DNA of 64,000 nucleotides from Nocardiopsis sp. TSRI0078 (GCF_001905145.1 NZ_LWLB01000023.1:434001-498000), one strand, 5' to 3'; shown: positions 15,285 through 23,955, numbered from the stretch's first letter. A program made the numbers and translations. The notes: a model not told the origin generated them from the sequence alone.

Positions 15285-17553
15285 TCCGGGCGGGCGGGAT
15301 CGGGAAGTTCTTGTCGAACACCTCGTGCGGGTCGTACTCGGCCTTGAGCGCGCGCAGCCTGGAGAGGGTCGGTTCGGGGAAGGCCTGGGCGAGGACCTCG
15401 GGACCCGTGCGGGTGTCGAAGCTCAGGTACATGCCCTCCAGGTGCTCCCCCAGGCCGGCCCAGTGGGCGTCCAGCCCGGCGGCGCGCCGGGCCACCGTCA
15501 TCACCCCCAGCGAGAAGTTCTGCGACCGGTGGGCGTAGGCGGTGGCGTCGGCCGGAACGTCGTTGACCGCGCCGCCCGCCTGGCGCAGCTGCATGAACAT
15601 CACCTCGCCCGAGGCGAGCATCTGCGCCATCCCCTCGGCGGCCTCCGGGGTGATGTGGCGCAGCAGGCCCGAACGCGACTCGGGCAGCCCGTGGCCCTGG
15701 TGCGGCCCGTCCGCGCCGACCAGGACCGCGGGGTAGGGCGCGAGCTGGGCCCGCTGGTCCAGGACCGGCCCCACCCCGAGGAAGGGCTCCAGCGCCCGGA
15801 CGGCGAGGTCGGTGTCGTCACCGGCGTAGACCACCATGGCCTGGGCGGCGGGGCCCCCGCCCCCGCGCGCCGGGCCCATGGTGAGGAAGGCGGTGACCTC
15901 GCGCGGCGCCGCCTCGGCGGTCTCGCCCCAGGCCCGGAGGAAGGCCGCGGTGTCGGTGGCGTCGTAGACGAACTGGCCGAGGACGACGTCGCGCACGGGC
16001 GCGGCCGTGACCTCGACGGCGGTGAGCACCCCGAGGTTGGCGCCCGCCCCGCGCATCCCCCAGAACAGGTCGGGGTGGTGGTCGGCGTCGGCGCGCAGGA
16101 TCCGGCCGTCGGCGGTGACCACCTCGGCCGCGGTGACGTTGTCGATGGTCAGGCCGTGGGCGCGGGCCATGTAGCCCAGGCCGCCCGTGGTGGCCAGTCC
16201 CCCGACACCGACTCCCCCGTGGTCGCCCGAGCTGATCGCCATGCCGTACGGGGCGAGGGTCCGTGCGACGTCGCCCCAGCGGGCGCCCGCGCCGAGCCGG
16301 ATCAGGCCGGTTCCGGCGTCGAGGACCTCGACCCCGTCCATCCTGGCCAGGTCGACGATGACGCCGCCGTCGCCGGTGGAGCGGCCGCTGATACCGTGGC
16401 CGCCGCTGCGCACGTGCAGGTCGGCCTCCTGGGCGCGGCCGTAGGCGAGTGCCTCGGCGACCTGCTCGGCGGATCCGGGCCGCAGCACCAGGCCCGGGGA
16501 GCCCTTCTGCATGTACCCGTGGCGCACCTTGGCGTAGGCGCGGTCGCCGGGCTCCACGGCGTGTTCGCGCAGGCCCTCGGGGACGGCGTCGTAGTCGATG
16601 CCGGGACGGCGCGCGGCCAGCGAGGCGGCGGGCCGTGCCGGGCCGGTGACGGTGCCCGCATCGGCGCGTTCGCGCGCGACGGCCTCCCTCAGCGCGGGGG
16701 CGACCTCGGCGCCGAAGGTCTGGATGGTGCGCGGGTCGTCGGTGGCCACGAGGAAGGTGGAGTAGCCGTGTTCGAGGACCAGGGGCAGCAGGTCCTCGAC
16801 CCACTGCTCGGGCGGCCCCTGCAGGAAGCCCCGGCCGGTGGGCAGGAAGGCGCTCTGGGCCAGGTTGAGCATCCGGCGGATCTCGCGGGGGTCGCGTCCG
16901 GCCGCCAGGGCGGCGTCGTCGATGGTGCGGTTGGACGCGGCCATGTCCTCGGGCCTGAGGTAGCCGAGGCTGGGCAGCCAGCCGTCGGCCTTGGCGCCGA
17001 CCAGGCGGAGCATGCGGGGCTTGTAGGCGCCCAGGCTGATCCCGATGGGGTGGGCCGGCGCGGGGCCGCGCTTCATGCCGCGCACGGTGTAGTGGTCGCC
17101 GTCGACGCGGACGCCGCCTCGGGCGTCGGTGTCCCAGACGGCGCGGATGACGTCGATGCCCTCGCTGAGGGCGTCGACGGCCTGGCGCGGGGTGAGGCGG
17201 TCCACGCCCATGGCCTCGATACCGTCCCAGAAGGCCCCGGCGCCCAGGGCGAGTTCGAGTCGGCCGTGGGAGAGCAGGTCCAGGGTGGCCGCGGAGCGGG
17301 CGAGCATCGCGGGCGGGCGCAGGGGGAGGTTGAGCACGTTGGCCGACACCCGCAGGCGGGTGGTGCGCGCGGCGACCCAGCTGAGCAGGGTCCAGGTGTC
17401 GAGGAAGGCGGGGTTGTAGGGATGGTCCTGGTAGGTGGCCAGGTCCAGGCCCGCCGCCTCGGTGAGCTCGGCGAGCGTGACGGCCCGGTCGGGGTCCTGC
17501 GCCGCGGGAGTGACGAAGGTGCCGAACTGTAGCGGGTGTCCGTAGTCGGACAT
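15280..17553 (-). CDS. Two-domain flavoprotein: LLM-class oxidoreductase fused to an FAD-linked oxidase
   Basis: This 757-residue protein joins two flavoenzyme folds. Residues 1 to about 300 are an LLM-class (luciferase-like, F420 or FMN) TIM barrel, with segments GRLELALGAGAFW and ADGWLPSLGYL. From about 325 an FAD-linked oxidase of the BBE/PCMH type begins. It has RSGGHGISGRS (382-392), whose H386 is the usual site of covalent FAD attachment, GGLGYMARAHGLTIDN, and WGMRGAGANLGV. The C-terminus YDPHEVFDKNFPI is the BBE end motif. No signal peptide is present, so it is cytosolic. Start: ATG 17551-17553. It is divergent from a MarR gene with a palindrome between them, so control by that regulator is likely. 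The stop TAG lies in a dispersed repeat. The substrate is unknown; oxidative tailoring or detoxification is plausible. Confidence 0.93.
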   Translation of the reverse strand: MSDYGHPLQFGTFVTPAAQDPDRAVTLAELTEAAGLDLATYQDHPYNPAFLDTWTLLSWVAARTTRLRVSANVLNLPLRPPAMLARSAATLDLLSHGRLELALGAGAFWDGIEAMGVDRLTPRQAVDALSEGIDVIRAVWDTDARGGVRVDGDHYTVRGMKRGPAPAHPIGISLGAYKPRMLRLVGAKADGWLPSLGYLRPEDMAASNRTIDDAALAAGRDPREIRRMLNLAQSAFLPTGRGFLQGPPEQWVEDLLPLVLEHGYSTFLVATDDPRTIQTFGAEVAPALREAVARERADAGTVTGPARPAASLAARRPGIDYDAVPEGLREHAVEPGDRAYAKVRHGYMQKGSPGLVLRPGSAEQVAEALAYGRAQEADLHVRSGGHGISGRSTGDGGVIVDLARMDGVEVLDAGTGLIRLGAGARWGDVARTLAPYGMAISSGDHGGVGVGGLATTGGLGYMARAHGLTIDNVTAAEVVTADGRILRADADHHPDLFWGMRGAGANLGVLTAVEVTAAPVRDVVLGQFVYDATDTAAFLRAWGETAEAAPREVTAFLTMGPARGGGGPAAQAMVVYAGDDTDLAVRALEPFLGVGPVLDQRAQLAPYPAVLVGADGPHQGHGLPESRSGLLRHITPEAAEGMAQMLASGEVMFMQLRQAGGAVNDVPADATAYAHRSQNFSLGVMTVARRAAGLDAHWAGLGEHLEGMYLSFDTRTGPEVLAQAFPEPTLSRLRALKAEYDPHEVFDKNFPIPPARS

Positions 17554-17583
17554 GGGTGCTCTCCTCGGGGGAACGCAAGACTA

Positions 17584-17598
17584 GTTTGTGAAGCAAAC
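17584..17598. promoter_or_regulatory. Palindromic operator between the flavoenzyme and marR genes
   Basis: GTTTG (17584-17588) and CAAAC (17594-17598) form an inverted repeat with a 5-base centre, in an AT-rich patch between two divergent genes. Size and placement suit a MarR dimer. A possible -10 TAGTCT at 17640-17645 ends only 6 bases before the marR ATG, and no ribosome-binding site is close, so the marR transcript may be leaderless. All of this is inferred from sequence. Confidence 0.5.
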
Positions 17599-17651
17599 GA
17601 TGCTGTCAACAACTTATCTTGGAGGAAACCTATTCCTGGTAGTCTCAGGCC

Positions 17652-18239
17652 ATGGCATCCACCACTCCGGAACCCGCACGGCCCCTGGACGCGCCCCCGG
17701 GCCCGGACACGAACCTGGGGTGGTCGCTGGCCGTGGTCCTGCGCCGCTGGCACGAGCGGGTGGAGTCGGTCCTGGCCGACCTCCCGCACGGCAGTCGCGG
17801 CTACCACGTGCTCGCCGCCGTTTCCCCCGGAGAACCCCCCACGCAGGCGGCCCTGGCCGAGCGGCTGCTGATCGACCGCAGCGTGATGACCTACCTGCTC
17901 GACGACCTGGAGGAGGCCGGCCTGGTCCGGCGCCGGGTCGACCCCGACGACCGGCGCGTGCGGCGGGTGTGCGCCACCGAGCACGGCCGGGAGGTCCTGG
18001 CGGGGCTCCGCGAGCGGGTGGAGCACGCGGAGGAGCAGGTGCTGGCGGGACTGGACGCGCCCACACGGGGACTGTTCCGGGACCTCGCCCAGCGCGCGGC
18101 CGTGGCAGTCCAGGAGTCCTCCCCCGCCACCGACCCGTGCGCGGCCGTGCGCCAGGTGGTCGGCGACGGCGCCGGGACCCCCGCGGGCACGGGGAACCGG
18201 AGGGGCCGGCGGCGCGCGGGCCGCGGAACCGGGAGCTGA
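17652..18239 (+). CDS. MarR-family transcriptional regulator
   Basis: This 195-residue MarR-type regulator has a winged-helix DNA-binding domain at about residues 55-115. The recognition region is TQAALAERLLIDRSVMTYLLDDL, and the wing GLVRRRVDPDDRRVRRV carries the family's DxR-type motif. Helices on both sides form the dimer interface. The C-terminal 40 residues are Arg/Gly-rich and probably disordered. It is divergent from the LLM/FAD flavoenzyme gene and most likely represses it, releasing on binding a small molecule. ATG 17652-17654 is the start; the nearest good ribosome-binding site is 26 bases upstream, so leaderless translation is possible. Confidence 0.93.
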   Translation: MASTTPEPARPLDAPPGPDTNLGWSLAVVLRRWHERVESVLADLPHGSRGYHVLAAVSPGEPPTQAALAERLLIDRSVMTYLLDDLEEAGLVRRRVDPDDRRVRRVCATEHGREVLAGLRERVEHAEEQVLAGLDAPTRGLFRDLAQRAAVAVQESSPATDPCAAVRQVVGDGAGTPAGTGNRRGRRRAGRGTGS

Positions 18240-18303
18240 GCGTCGTCGCGAGTCGGTAGGCTCCCAGAGTCCGCGAACCGCACGACGAGGGGAACCGCCC
18301 GAG

Positions 18304-20163
18304 GTGTCCGAGGCCATCGAACAGGTCAGTGCCGTCCTTGACCGGATGGGCGCCCCGCGCGCCCTGGCGCCCCGGCTGCTGGCCGCGCTGGGGACCGGTG
18401 CCGCCGAGCGGCTGGACGCCGACCCGTGGCTGCTGCTGCGCCTGCCGCAGGTGACCGTGGAGCAGGCCGACTTCTGCGCCCGCAGGCACCTGGGCGAGGG
18501 CGCCCGGCCCGACGACCCCCGAAGGCTGGCGGCGCTCACCGCACACGTACTGCGGATGTCCGCGGCCCGGGGCCACACCGCCGTGGAGGAGAAGCGGCTG
18601 GCCACGGTGGTCGGCAAGCTGGGGGTGGCCGACCCCGCCGCGGCGCTGGAGGCGGCCGTGGCCCAGGAGGGCGCGGTGGTGCTGGAGAGCACCGACGAGG
18701 GCGACGACGACTTCGACTTCGACGAGGGCGGGGTCCCGGAGATCCCGGACCTGCCCGATCCGGAGCGCTTCTACGCCCTGCCCGACGTGGGGCACGCCGA
18801 GCAGCGGTTGGGCGAGCAGCTGCTGCGATTGATCGGGGGCAACGACCCGGTCATGGACTCGGCGACCGCCGCCGAGACCGTGGACGAGGCCGCCGAGAGG
18901 GGCGGGTTCACCGTCTCGGAGCAGACGCGCGACGCCCTGGTGACGGTGGCCCTGCGCCCGGTGACGGTGCTGCGGCACGGCCCCGGCGACGCCGCCGAGG
19001 TGGCGCGGGCCCTGGTGTGCATGGACGCGATCGCCACCGACAGCCAGGTGGGGATCGCGGTGGCGGCGCCGACCGCGCAGGCCGCGGCGGCGGTCAACGC
19101 CGACCTGGCGAGGATCCGCGAGGCGGGCGCGGGCACGGGCCCCGCGGCGGCCGAGGACGGCGAAGGGACCCGGGGCACCGAAGCCACCGCGGAGGAGGAC
19201 CCCGCAACGCCCCCGGAGGCCGGAGACGGCCCGGAGGCCGCGAAGCCCCCCGTGCGCGCGGTGTCACTGGCCGCGCTCCTGGCCGGTGCGCCCGTGGAGG
19301 CCGGACTGGTGGTGCTGTGCGAGGCGATGTCGGTGGGTGTGGGACGCGCCGCCGAGCTGGTGTCGGTGTGCGCGGACGACGCACACCTGGTGCTGCTGGC
19401 CGACCCGGGCCAGGCGCCGTCGGCGACACCGGGCCAGGTGGTGCTGGACGTGGCCGCGTCGCGGACGGCACACGTGGCCGAGCTGTCCGATCCGGCCGAG
19501 CCCGGACCGATCGCGGAGCTGGCGGCGGCCGTGGCCGGGGGCGGGGTCCCCGAGGTGGAGGCGCCCGGGCGCGAGGTCGTGCGGGTGCCCGCCGCGTCGG
19601 CCGAGGAGGCGGCGCACCGGGTGGTGCAGCTGGTGACGGACTCGATCCCGCGCGCACTCGGGATCGCGGCCGAGCACGTACAGGTGGTGGCCTCGCGTGA
19701 GGACGGTCCGGCGGGCGCGCGTGCGCTCAACGCCGCGTGCAAGGAGCGGTTGAACCCGGGCCCGGGCGCGCACGGAGGGTTCGACGTGGGCGACCGGGTG
19801 CTGCTCGCGGCGGACGGCCCCGGCTACGGGCCGGGCGACACGGGGTACCTGCGCGAGGTGGACGGGGGCGCCGTGGTGGAGCTGACCGACGGCACGCGGG
19901 TGGGGGTCACCGACCCCTCGGCGCTGCGCCCGGGCTGGGCGGTGACGGTGGCCGCCGCGCACGGGGGCCGGTGGCCCGCCGTGGTGGCGGTGTTCCCGCC
20001 GGAGGTTCCGGTGTCGCGCCCGCAGGTGTACACGACGCTGACCCGGGCGGCGCGGCACGTGTCGCTGGTGGACGCCACGGGCGGGGGCCTGGAGACGGGC
20101 GTGCGGGAGAACGCGGCGAAGGAGCGGACGACCCGGCTGATGCACATCCTCCGGGAGGGATAG
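18304..20163 (+). CDS. RecD2-like protein with degenerate helicase motifs (HhH-containing)
   Basis: This 619-residue protein has the layout of a RecD2 helicase without its ATPase. Residues 1-65 are a helix-hairpin-helix region (LAPRLLAALG, DPWLLLRLPQVTVEQAD). The P-loop position reads RHGPGDAA (224-231), so the GKT of Walker A is gone. Motif Ia survives as VAAPTAQAAAAVN (253-265), the Walker B equivalent is VVLCEAMS (336-343) with no acidic pair, and motif III is LLADPGQAPSATPG (364-377). The C-terminal part keeps GPAGARALNAACKERLNP (468-485), FDVGDRVL and a VYTTLTRAARHV segment (575-586) that mirrors the RecD2 end. An acidic insert lies near 130-140. Start: GTG 18304 with GAGGGGAAC upstream. 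It probably binds DNA without unwinding it. Confidence 0.82.
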   Translation: MSEAIEQVSAVLDRMGAPRALAPRLLAALGTGAAERLDADPWLLLRLPQVTVEQADFCARRHLGEGARPDDPRRLAALTAHVLRMSAARGHTAVEEKRLATVVGKLGVADPAAALEAAVAQEGAVVLESTDEGDDDFDFDEGGVPEIPDLPDPERFYALPDVGHAEQRLGEQLLRLIGGNDPVMDSATAAETVDEAAERGGFTVSEQTRDALVTVALRPVTVLRHGPGDAAEVARALVCMDAIATDSQVGIAVAAPTAQAAAAVNADLARIREAGAGTGPAAAEDGEGTRGTEATAEEDPATPPEAGDGPEAAKPPVRAVSLAALLAGAPVEAGLVVLCEAMSVGVGRAAELVSVCADDAHLVLLADPGQAPSATPGQVVLDVAASRTAHVAELSDPAEPGPIAELAAAVAGGGVPEVEAPGREVVRVPAASAEEAAHRVVQLVTDSIPRALGIAAEHVQVVASREDGPAGARALNAACKERLNPGPGAHGGFDVGDRVLLAADGPGYGPGDTGYLREVDGGAVVELTDGTRVGVTDPSALRPGWAVTVAAAHGGRWPAVVAVFPPEVPVSRPQVYTTLTRAARHVSLVDATGGGLETGVRENAAKERTTRLMHILREG

Positions 20164-20255
20164 GCGCTCCGGCCGGTCCTCGCGGGGTGAGGCGCGGACC
20201 TTTGACCGGTACGCACCCGTCGCCAATTCCCTACTGATCGTGTAGGAAGGGATCC

Positions 20256-20951
20256 GTGACGAACCCCGCACCAGCGCCGCGCCCGGCGGCCGCCGAGCAC
20301 ATGGTCCCGATCCCCGCCGGAAGGATCGTCCTGCGGGACGAGGGCACGAGGACGGACTGGCTGGTCGGGGTCGCGGCCTTCGAGCTGGCGGCGTACCCGG
20401 TGACCCGCGAACTGTACCGCGCGGTCCTCGGCGAGGTCCCGCAGAGCCCGGCCGGTCCCCGGGCGCCGGTGACCGAGGTCTCCTGGCGGGACGCCGTGCG
20501 GTTCTGCGACCTGCTCTCGCTCGCGGAGGGGCTCACCCCCTGCCACACGGCGGGCGAGGACCCCGACGCGCGGGACGTGGCCTGCGACCGGGAGGCCGAC
20601 GGCTACCGCCTCCCCTCCGAGGTGGAGTGGGAGTACGCGTGCCGGGCCGGGTCGTCCGACGTGCGCCCCGGGGCGTTGGACGAGACCGCCTGGTACCGCG
20701 CCAACTCCGGTGGGAGGGTGCACGACGTCGCGACCAGGGCACCGAACGCCTGGGGCCTGCACGACATGATCGGCAACGTGTGGGAGTGGTGCTGGGACCT
20801 CTACGACCCCGGCGTCTACGGGCCGTACCGCGTGTTCCGCGGCGGGGGGTGGCAGGACCACCCCCGGGCCTGCCGGGCCTCGTGCCGCCGCAAGAGCCAC
20901 CCGACCCTGCGCGTGGACGACCTCGGATTCAGGATCGCCCGTTCTCTGTGA
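20256..20951 (+). CDS. SUMF1/formylglycine-generating-enzyme-like domain protein
   Basis: This 231-residue protein is a single SUMF1 domain. Recognisable blocks are MVPIPAGRIVL near 16, YPVTRELYRAVL, TEVSWRDAVRFCDLLS, YRLPSEVEWEYACRAG and NAWGLHDMIGNVWEWCWD. The C-terminal core is RVFRGGGWQDHPRACRASC. True formylglycine-generating enzymes carry a Cys-x4-Cys copper site in this last block. Here the cysteines are spaced C-x3-C and the surrounding residues differ, so sulfatase-activating activity is doubtful. Related domains serve as non-catalytic or iron-dependent modules. Start: GTG 20256 after AAGGGA. No sulfatase gene is in the window. AT-richer sequence follows. Confidence 0.9.
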   Translation: MTNPAPAPRPAAAEHMVPIPAGRIVLRDEGTRTDWLVGVAAFELAAYPVTRELYRAVLGEVPQSPAGPRAPVTEVSWRDAVRFCDLLSLAEGLTPCHTAGEDPDARDVACDREADGYRLPSEVEWEYACRAGSSDVRPGALDETAWYRANSGGRVHDVATRAPNAWGLHDMIGNVWEWCWDLYDPGVYGPYRVFRGGGWQDHPRACRASCRRKSHPTLRVDDLGFRIARSL

Positions 20952-21060
20952 ATCTTTCGCACGCTTCAAGCGGGTGTTCGAGTATCACGATCGACGGAGG
21001 ATTTTCGATTATCGCACCTTTATGACGTAGATCAACAACAGCCCTCCTGGGGAACAGGCC

Positions 21061-21687
21061 TCACCGGACGTACTGACGGCACTCCCCCGTGAACACGGCG
21101 GCCAGCTCGGCGCGCAGCACGGCCCGCGCACGCCCGGCCGCGCCGTGCGCCCCCCGGTAGACCTGGGTGGCCAGCCCCTCGGCCACGGCGGCGATGCGGG
21201 CGGCGGCCGTGTCGGCGTCCACGTCCGGCTCCACCTCGCCGCACTCCACGCCGTTGCCGACGGCCCGGGCGATCTCCGCGTGCAGTGCGGCGGCGGTGCG
21301 CGCGTCCACCCCGGCCAGCGCCGGGTTGTCCAGGGCCCGCCCGGCGAAGACGCGGATCACCCGGAACTCCGCCCGGCGCGGTTCGTCCAGGGGCAGGTGC
21401 TCGGCCAGGGCGGCCAGCAGCACCTCGGCGATGGACCTCTCGTGGCGGGTCCCCGCGCTGACGATGCCGGCCACACGGGTGGCGACGGCCGCGCTGACCC
21501 GTTCGAACGCGTGCAGCAGCATGTCGTCCTTGGACCGGAAGTAGTGCTGCACGAGGCCCACGGACATCCCGGCGCGCGAGGCGGTGCGGGCCACGGTCAC
21601 GGCGTCCAGGCCCCTCTCGGCGATCAGCTCGCACACGGCGCCGGCGATCTGCGAGCGCCTCTGGTCATGGTCTGCGGTTCTCGGCAC
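21061..21687 (-). CDS. TetR-family transcriptional regulator
   Basis: This 208-residue TetR-type repressor has its HTH at about residues 12-58. It contains IAGAVCELIAERGLDAVTVARTASRAG, in two parts, followed by MSVGLVQHYFRSKDDML, the usual recognition helix and YFxSK motif. The C-terminal ligand domain includes the FxVIRVFAGRAL region and is BetI/AcrR-like. The start is GTG at 21685-21687. Two palindromes lie directly upstream, between this gene and the divergent serine hydrolase gene, so it very likely represses both. The inducer is unknown. Confidence 0.94.
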   Translation of the reverse strand: MPRTADHDQRRSQIAGAVCELIAERGLDAVTVARTASRAGMSVGLVQHYFRSKDDMLLHAFERVSAAVATRVAGIVSAGTRHERSIAEVLLAALAEHLPLDEPRRAEFRVIRVFAGRALDNPALAGVDARTAAALHAEIARAVGNGVECGEVEPDVDADTAAARIAAVAEGLATQVYRGAHGAAGRARAVLRAELAAVFTGECRQYVR

Positions 21688-21693
21688 TGGATA

Positions 21694-21731
21694 ACCGTAT
21701 CAGGATACGGTAATAATCGTATGGACATACG
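21694..21731. promoter_or_regulatory. Twin TetR operators
   Basis: ACCGTATC-AG-GATACGGT (21694-21711) is a perfect palindrome. CGTATG-GA-CATACG (21718-21731) is a second one with the same CGTAT half-site. Their centres are 22 bp apart, two helical turns, so two dimers could bind the same DNA face. They lie in the 63 bp between the divergent tetR and serine hydrolase starts, next to the tetR GTG. Confidence 0.8.
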
Positions 21732-21750
21732 GTTATCGGAAGGCCCTCTC

Positions 21751-23148
21751 ATGCCGCTCCCCCTCACGCACCTTCCCCTCGCCCTGCTGCTCGCCTCGGC
21801 CCCGGCGGACGCGGCTCCCGCCGCCCCTACCCGGATGGACGCCTACGTCCGGGAACGGATGGAGGCCACCGACACCCCCGGGCTGGCCTACGCCGTGGTC
21901 GGCCCGGAGGGCGTCGGGCACCGGGGGTTCTTCGGCGTGGACGGCGACGGCGCCCCGGTCGGCGAGCACACCCCGTTCCTGTGGGGTTCGGTGGCCAAGC
22001 CCGTGACCGCCACCGCCGCGCTGGTCCTGGCCGAGGACGGACGCCTGGACCTGGACGCCCCGGTCGAGGAGTACCTGCCCGTCCTCGCGGAGTTCGACGC
22101 CGATCCCACCGTGCGCGACCTGCTCACCCAGACCTCCGGCATCACCGAGGCCGTCGGCCTGGCCGTCAGCGACCTCTACGGCCCGGACGCGGCCGGCCTG
22201 GACGCCCGGGTGGCCGTGGTGGCCGACTCGGAGCCGGGCACCCCGGGCACGCACGAGTACAGCAGCGGCAACTACCTGGTGCTGGGCGCGGTCGTGGAGG
22301 AGGTGGCCGGGGACTTCGACGCCCACCTGCGCGAGGCCGTCCTGGACCCGCTGGGGATGGACGACGCCTTCGTCGGCGCGGAGGAGGCCGGAAAGGCGGG
22401 TCTGGCCCCCGGCCACCGCACGCTGTGGGGGGTCCCGGTGGCGAACGCGGACGGCGTGGACGACACCGGTGCGTCCTACGGCTATCTGGGCGGGAACCTC
22501 GCCGCCCTGTCCGCCTTCGCCCGGGCGCAGTTGGCGGCGGACCCGCCCGTGCTGGACGCCGACGCCCTGGCCCGGGCACGCAACGGGACGGCCCCGGTCC
22601 CCGGTTCGGCGCAGGAGTACGGGATGGGCTGGCGCGAGACCGCCCTGGCCGACCTCGGCGAACCCGTCGTCTTCCACGGCGGCGCGACCCCCGGGTACGC
22701 GGCGATGGTGGTGCTGCTGCCCGAGCACGACCGCGCGGTGGTGGTCCTGCAGAACGCCTACCACGTGCTGCGCGACGGGCAGGTCCAGGCGGTCGCCTTC
22801 GGGCTGGCCCGCCTCGTCGCGGGCGGCGCGCCCGGGTCCCCCGGAGCGGACCCGCTGTACCCGGCCGCGGTGTGGGGGACCACCGCCGTCGCCGCCGTGC
22901 TCGGGGCGGGCGCCGTCGCGGCCGCGCGGACCCGGAGGCCCCGGCCCCGGGCGACCGTGCTCTGGGCGCTGCCCGGGCTCGCCGCGGCGGGCGCGGCCGT
23001 GTGGCTGGTGACGGATCTCGGGCTGCGGCCGGCGCTGACGTGGCTGCCCGGCGTGTCGGTGGCGCTGCTGGCCGCGGGTGTGCTGGGCACCGTCGTCACC
23101 GCCGCCCGCCTGCTGGCTCACCGCCGCGCCGGGAGTTCCCGCTCCTGA
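21751..23148 (+). CDS. Serine hydrolase of the beta-lactamase/D-alanyl-D-alanine peptidase superfamily, membrane-anchored
   Basis: This 465-residue protein has a short signal-like hydrophobic start (residues 4-20, ending ADAAPA), a class-C beta-lactamase-type domain and three or four C-terminal membrane helices (about 355-455). The catalytic motifs are SVAK (S80, K83), Y170-S-S in HEYSSGNY, and HGG (309-311) in the KTG position. The C-terminal membrane helices suggest the enzyme sits on the outer face of the membrane. The role may be peptidase or esterase; true beta-lactamase activity is not implied. Start: ATG 21751 with GGAAGG 7 bases upstream; an earlier ATG at 21721 lies inside the operator. 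Divergence from tetR and the shared operators point to induction by a ligand of that regulator. Confidence 0.9.
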   Translation: MPLPLTHLPLALLLASAPADAAPAAPTRMDAYVRERMEATDTPGLAYAVVGPEGVGHRGFFGVDGDGAPVGEHTPFLWGSVAKPVTATAALVLAEDGRLDLDAPVEEYLPVLAEFDADPTVRDLLTQTSGITEAVGLAVSDLYGPDAAGLDARVAVVADSEPGTPGTHEYSSGNYLVLGAVVEEVAGDFDAHLREAVLDPLGMDDAFVGAEEAGKAGLAPGHRTLWGVPVANADGVDDTGASYGYLGGNLAALSAFARAQLAADPPVLDADALARARNGTAPVPGSAQEYGMGWRETALADLGEPVVFHGGATPGYAAMVVLLPEHDRAVVVLQNAYHVLRDGQVQAVAFGLARLVAGGAPGSPGADPLYPAAVWGTTAVAAVLGAGAVAAARTRRPRPRATVLWALPGLAAAGAAVWLVTDLGLRPALTWLPGVSVALLAAGVLGTVVTAARLLAHRRAGSSRS

Positions 23149-23193
23149 CCCGAACGCCCCCGTTCCCGGCCCTGGCCCCCACCCCCGCGTCCC

Positions 23194-23955
23194 TCAGATC
23201 CGGTCGAGGAAGGCGCCGTCGACCACCAGGTTCTGCCCGGTGACGAACGTCGCGGCCGGGCTGGCCAGGAAGGCCACCGCCCGGGCGACCTCCTCGGGGC
23301 GTCCGAGGCGCCCGTAGGGGATGCGCTCGCGGATGGACTCGTAGAACCGCGGGTCGTTCTCGCGGCGGCGCGCCCACCCCCCGCCGGGGAACTCGATGGG
23401 GCCGGGCGAGACGGTGTTGACACGTACGCCCCGGCCCGCCCACGCGCGGGCCAGCGAGGACGCGTGGTGGTTGAGCGCGGCCTTGACCGCGCCGTAGGCC
23501 CGCGGGCCCGCGGGCGCGGTGGCGTGCAGCGCCGAGGTGCTGGAGACCATCACCACCGAGCCGCCGCGCTCGGAGTCCAGCAGATAGGGTTCGGCGGCCT
23601 CGGCCAGGCGCACGAACGGCAGGACGTCGGCCGCGAGGCCGCGCTCCCACTGGTCCGGGGTGGGCGCGCTGCCTCCGGACACGTTGGAGACCAGCACGTC
23701 CAGGCCGCCGAGCTCGGCGGCCGCGTCGTCGACGAAGGAGGGCAGCGCGCCGTGGTCGGTGACGTCCAGGGCGCGCGGGAACACCCGCGCCCCGGTCGCC
23801 TCCAGCTCGCGGGCGGCCTCGGCCAGCGGCTCGGGCGTGCGCGCGCAGATCGCCAGGTCGGCGCCCTCCTCAGCGAACACCTGGGCGATGGCCCGGCCGA
23901 TCCCCCTGCTGGCCCCGGTCACCGCGACCCGTGCCCCCGACAGTCCCAGATCCAT
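23194..23955 (-). CDS. Short-chain dehydrogenase/reductase
   Basis: This 253-residue classical SDR has the cofactor motif TGASRGIG at 13-20, NVSGG in place of the usual NNAG at 91-95, S139, and the catalytic Y154 and K158 in AYGAVKAA. The C-terminal segment VTGQNLVVDGAFLDRI is the family end. Start: ATG 23953-23955; upstream in-frame codons are Arg/Gly-rich. It lies downstream of fabI, with about 170 bp and a hairpin between, and on the same strand. It is probably a separate unit, since the hairpin looks like a terminator. It converges on the serine hydrolase gene. Its substrate is unknown. Confidence 0.92.
   Translation of the reverse strand: MDLGLSGARVAVTGASRGIGRAIAQVFAEEGADLAICARTPEPLAEAARELEATGARVFPRALDVTDHGALPSFVDDAAAELGGLDVLVSNVSGGSAPTPDQWERGLAADVLPFVRLAEAAEPYLLDSERGGSVVMVSSTSALHATAPAGPRAYGAVKAALNHHASSLARAWAGRGVRVNTVSPGPIEFPGGGWARRRENDPRFYESIRERIPYGRLGRPEEVARAVAFLASPAATFVTGQNLVVDGAFLDRI

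Noticed and set aside
13549..17532. Plus-strand frame of about 1,330 codons
   Set aside because: It is mostly antisense to the histidine phosphatase and LLM/FAD genes and overlaps the aldo/keto reductase in another frame; only the short IS30-like piece near 15100 is meaningful.
20960..20995. GTTCGAGTATC resembling a tRNA T-loop
   Set aside because: No matching acceptor, D or anticodon arms can be built around it.
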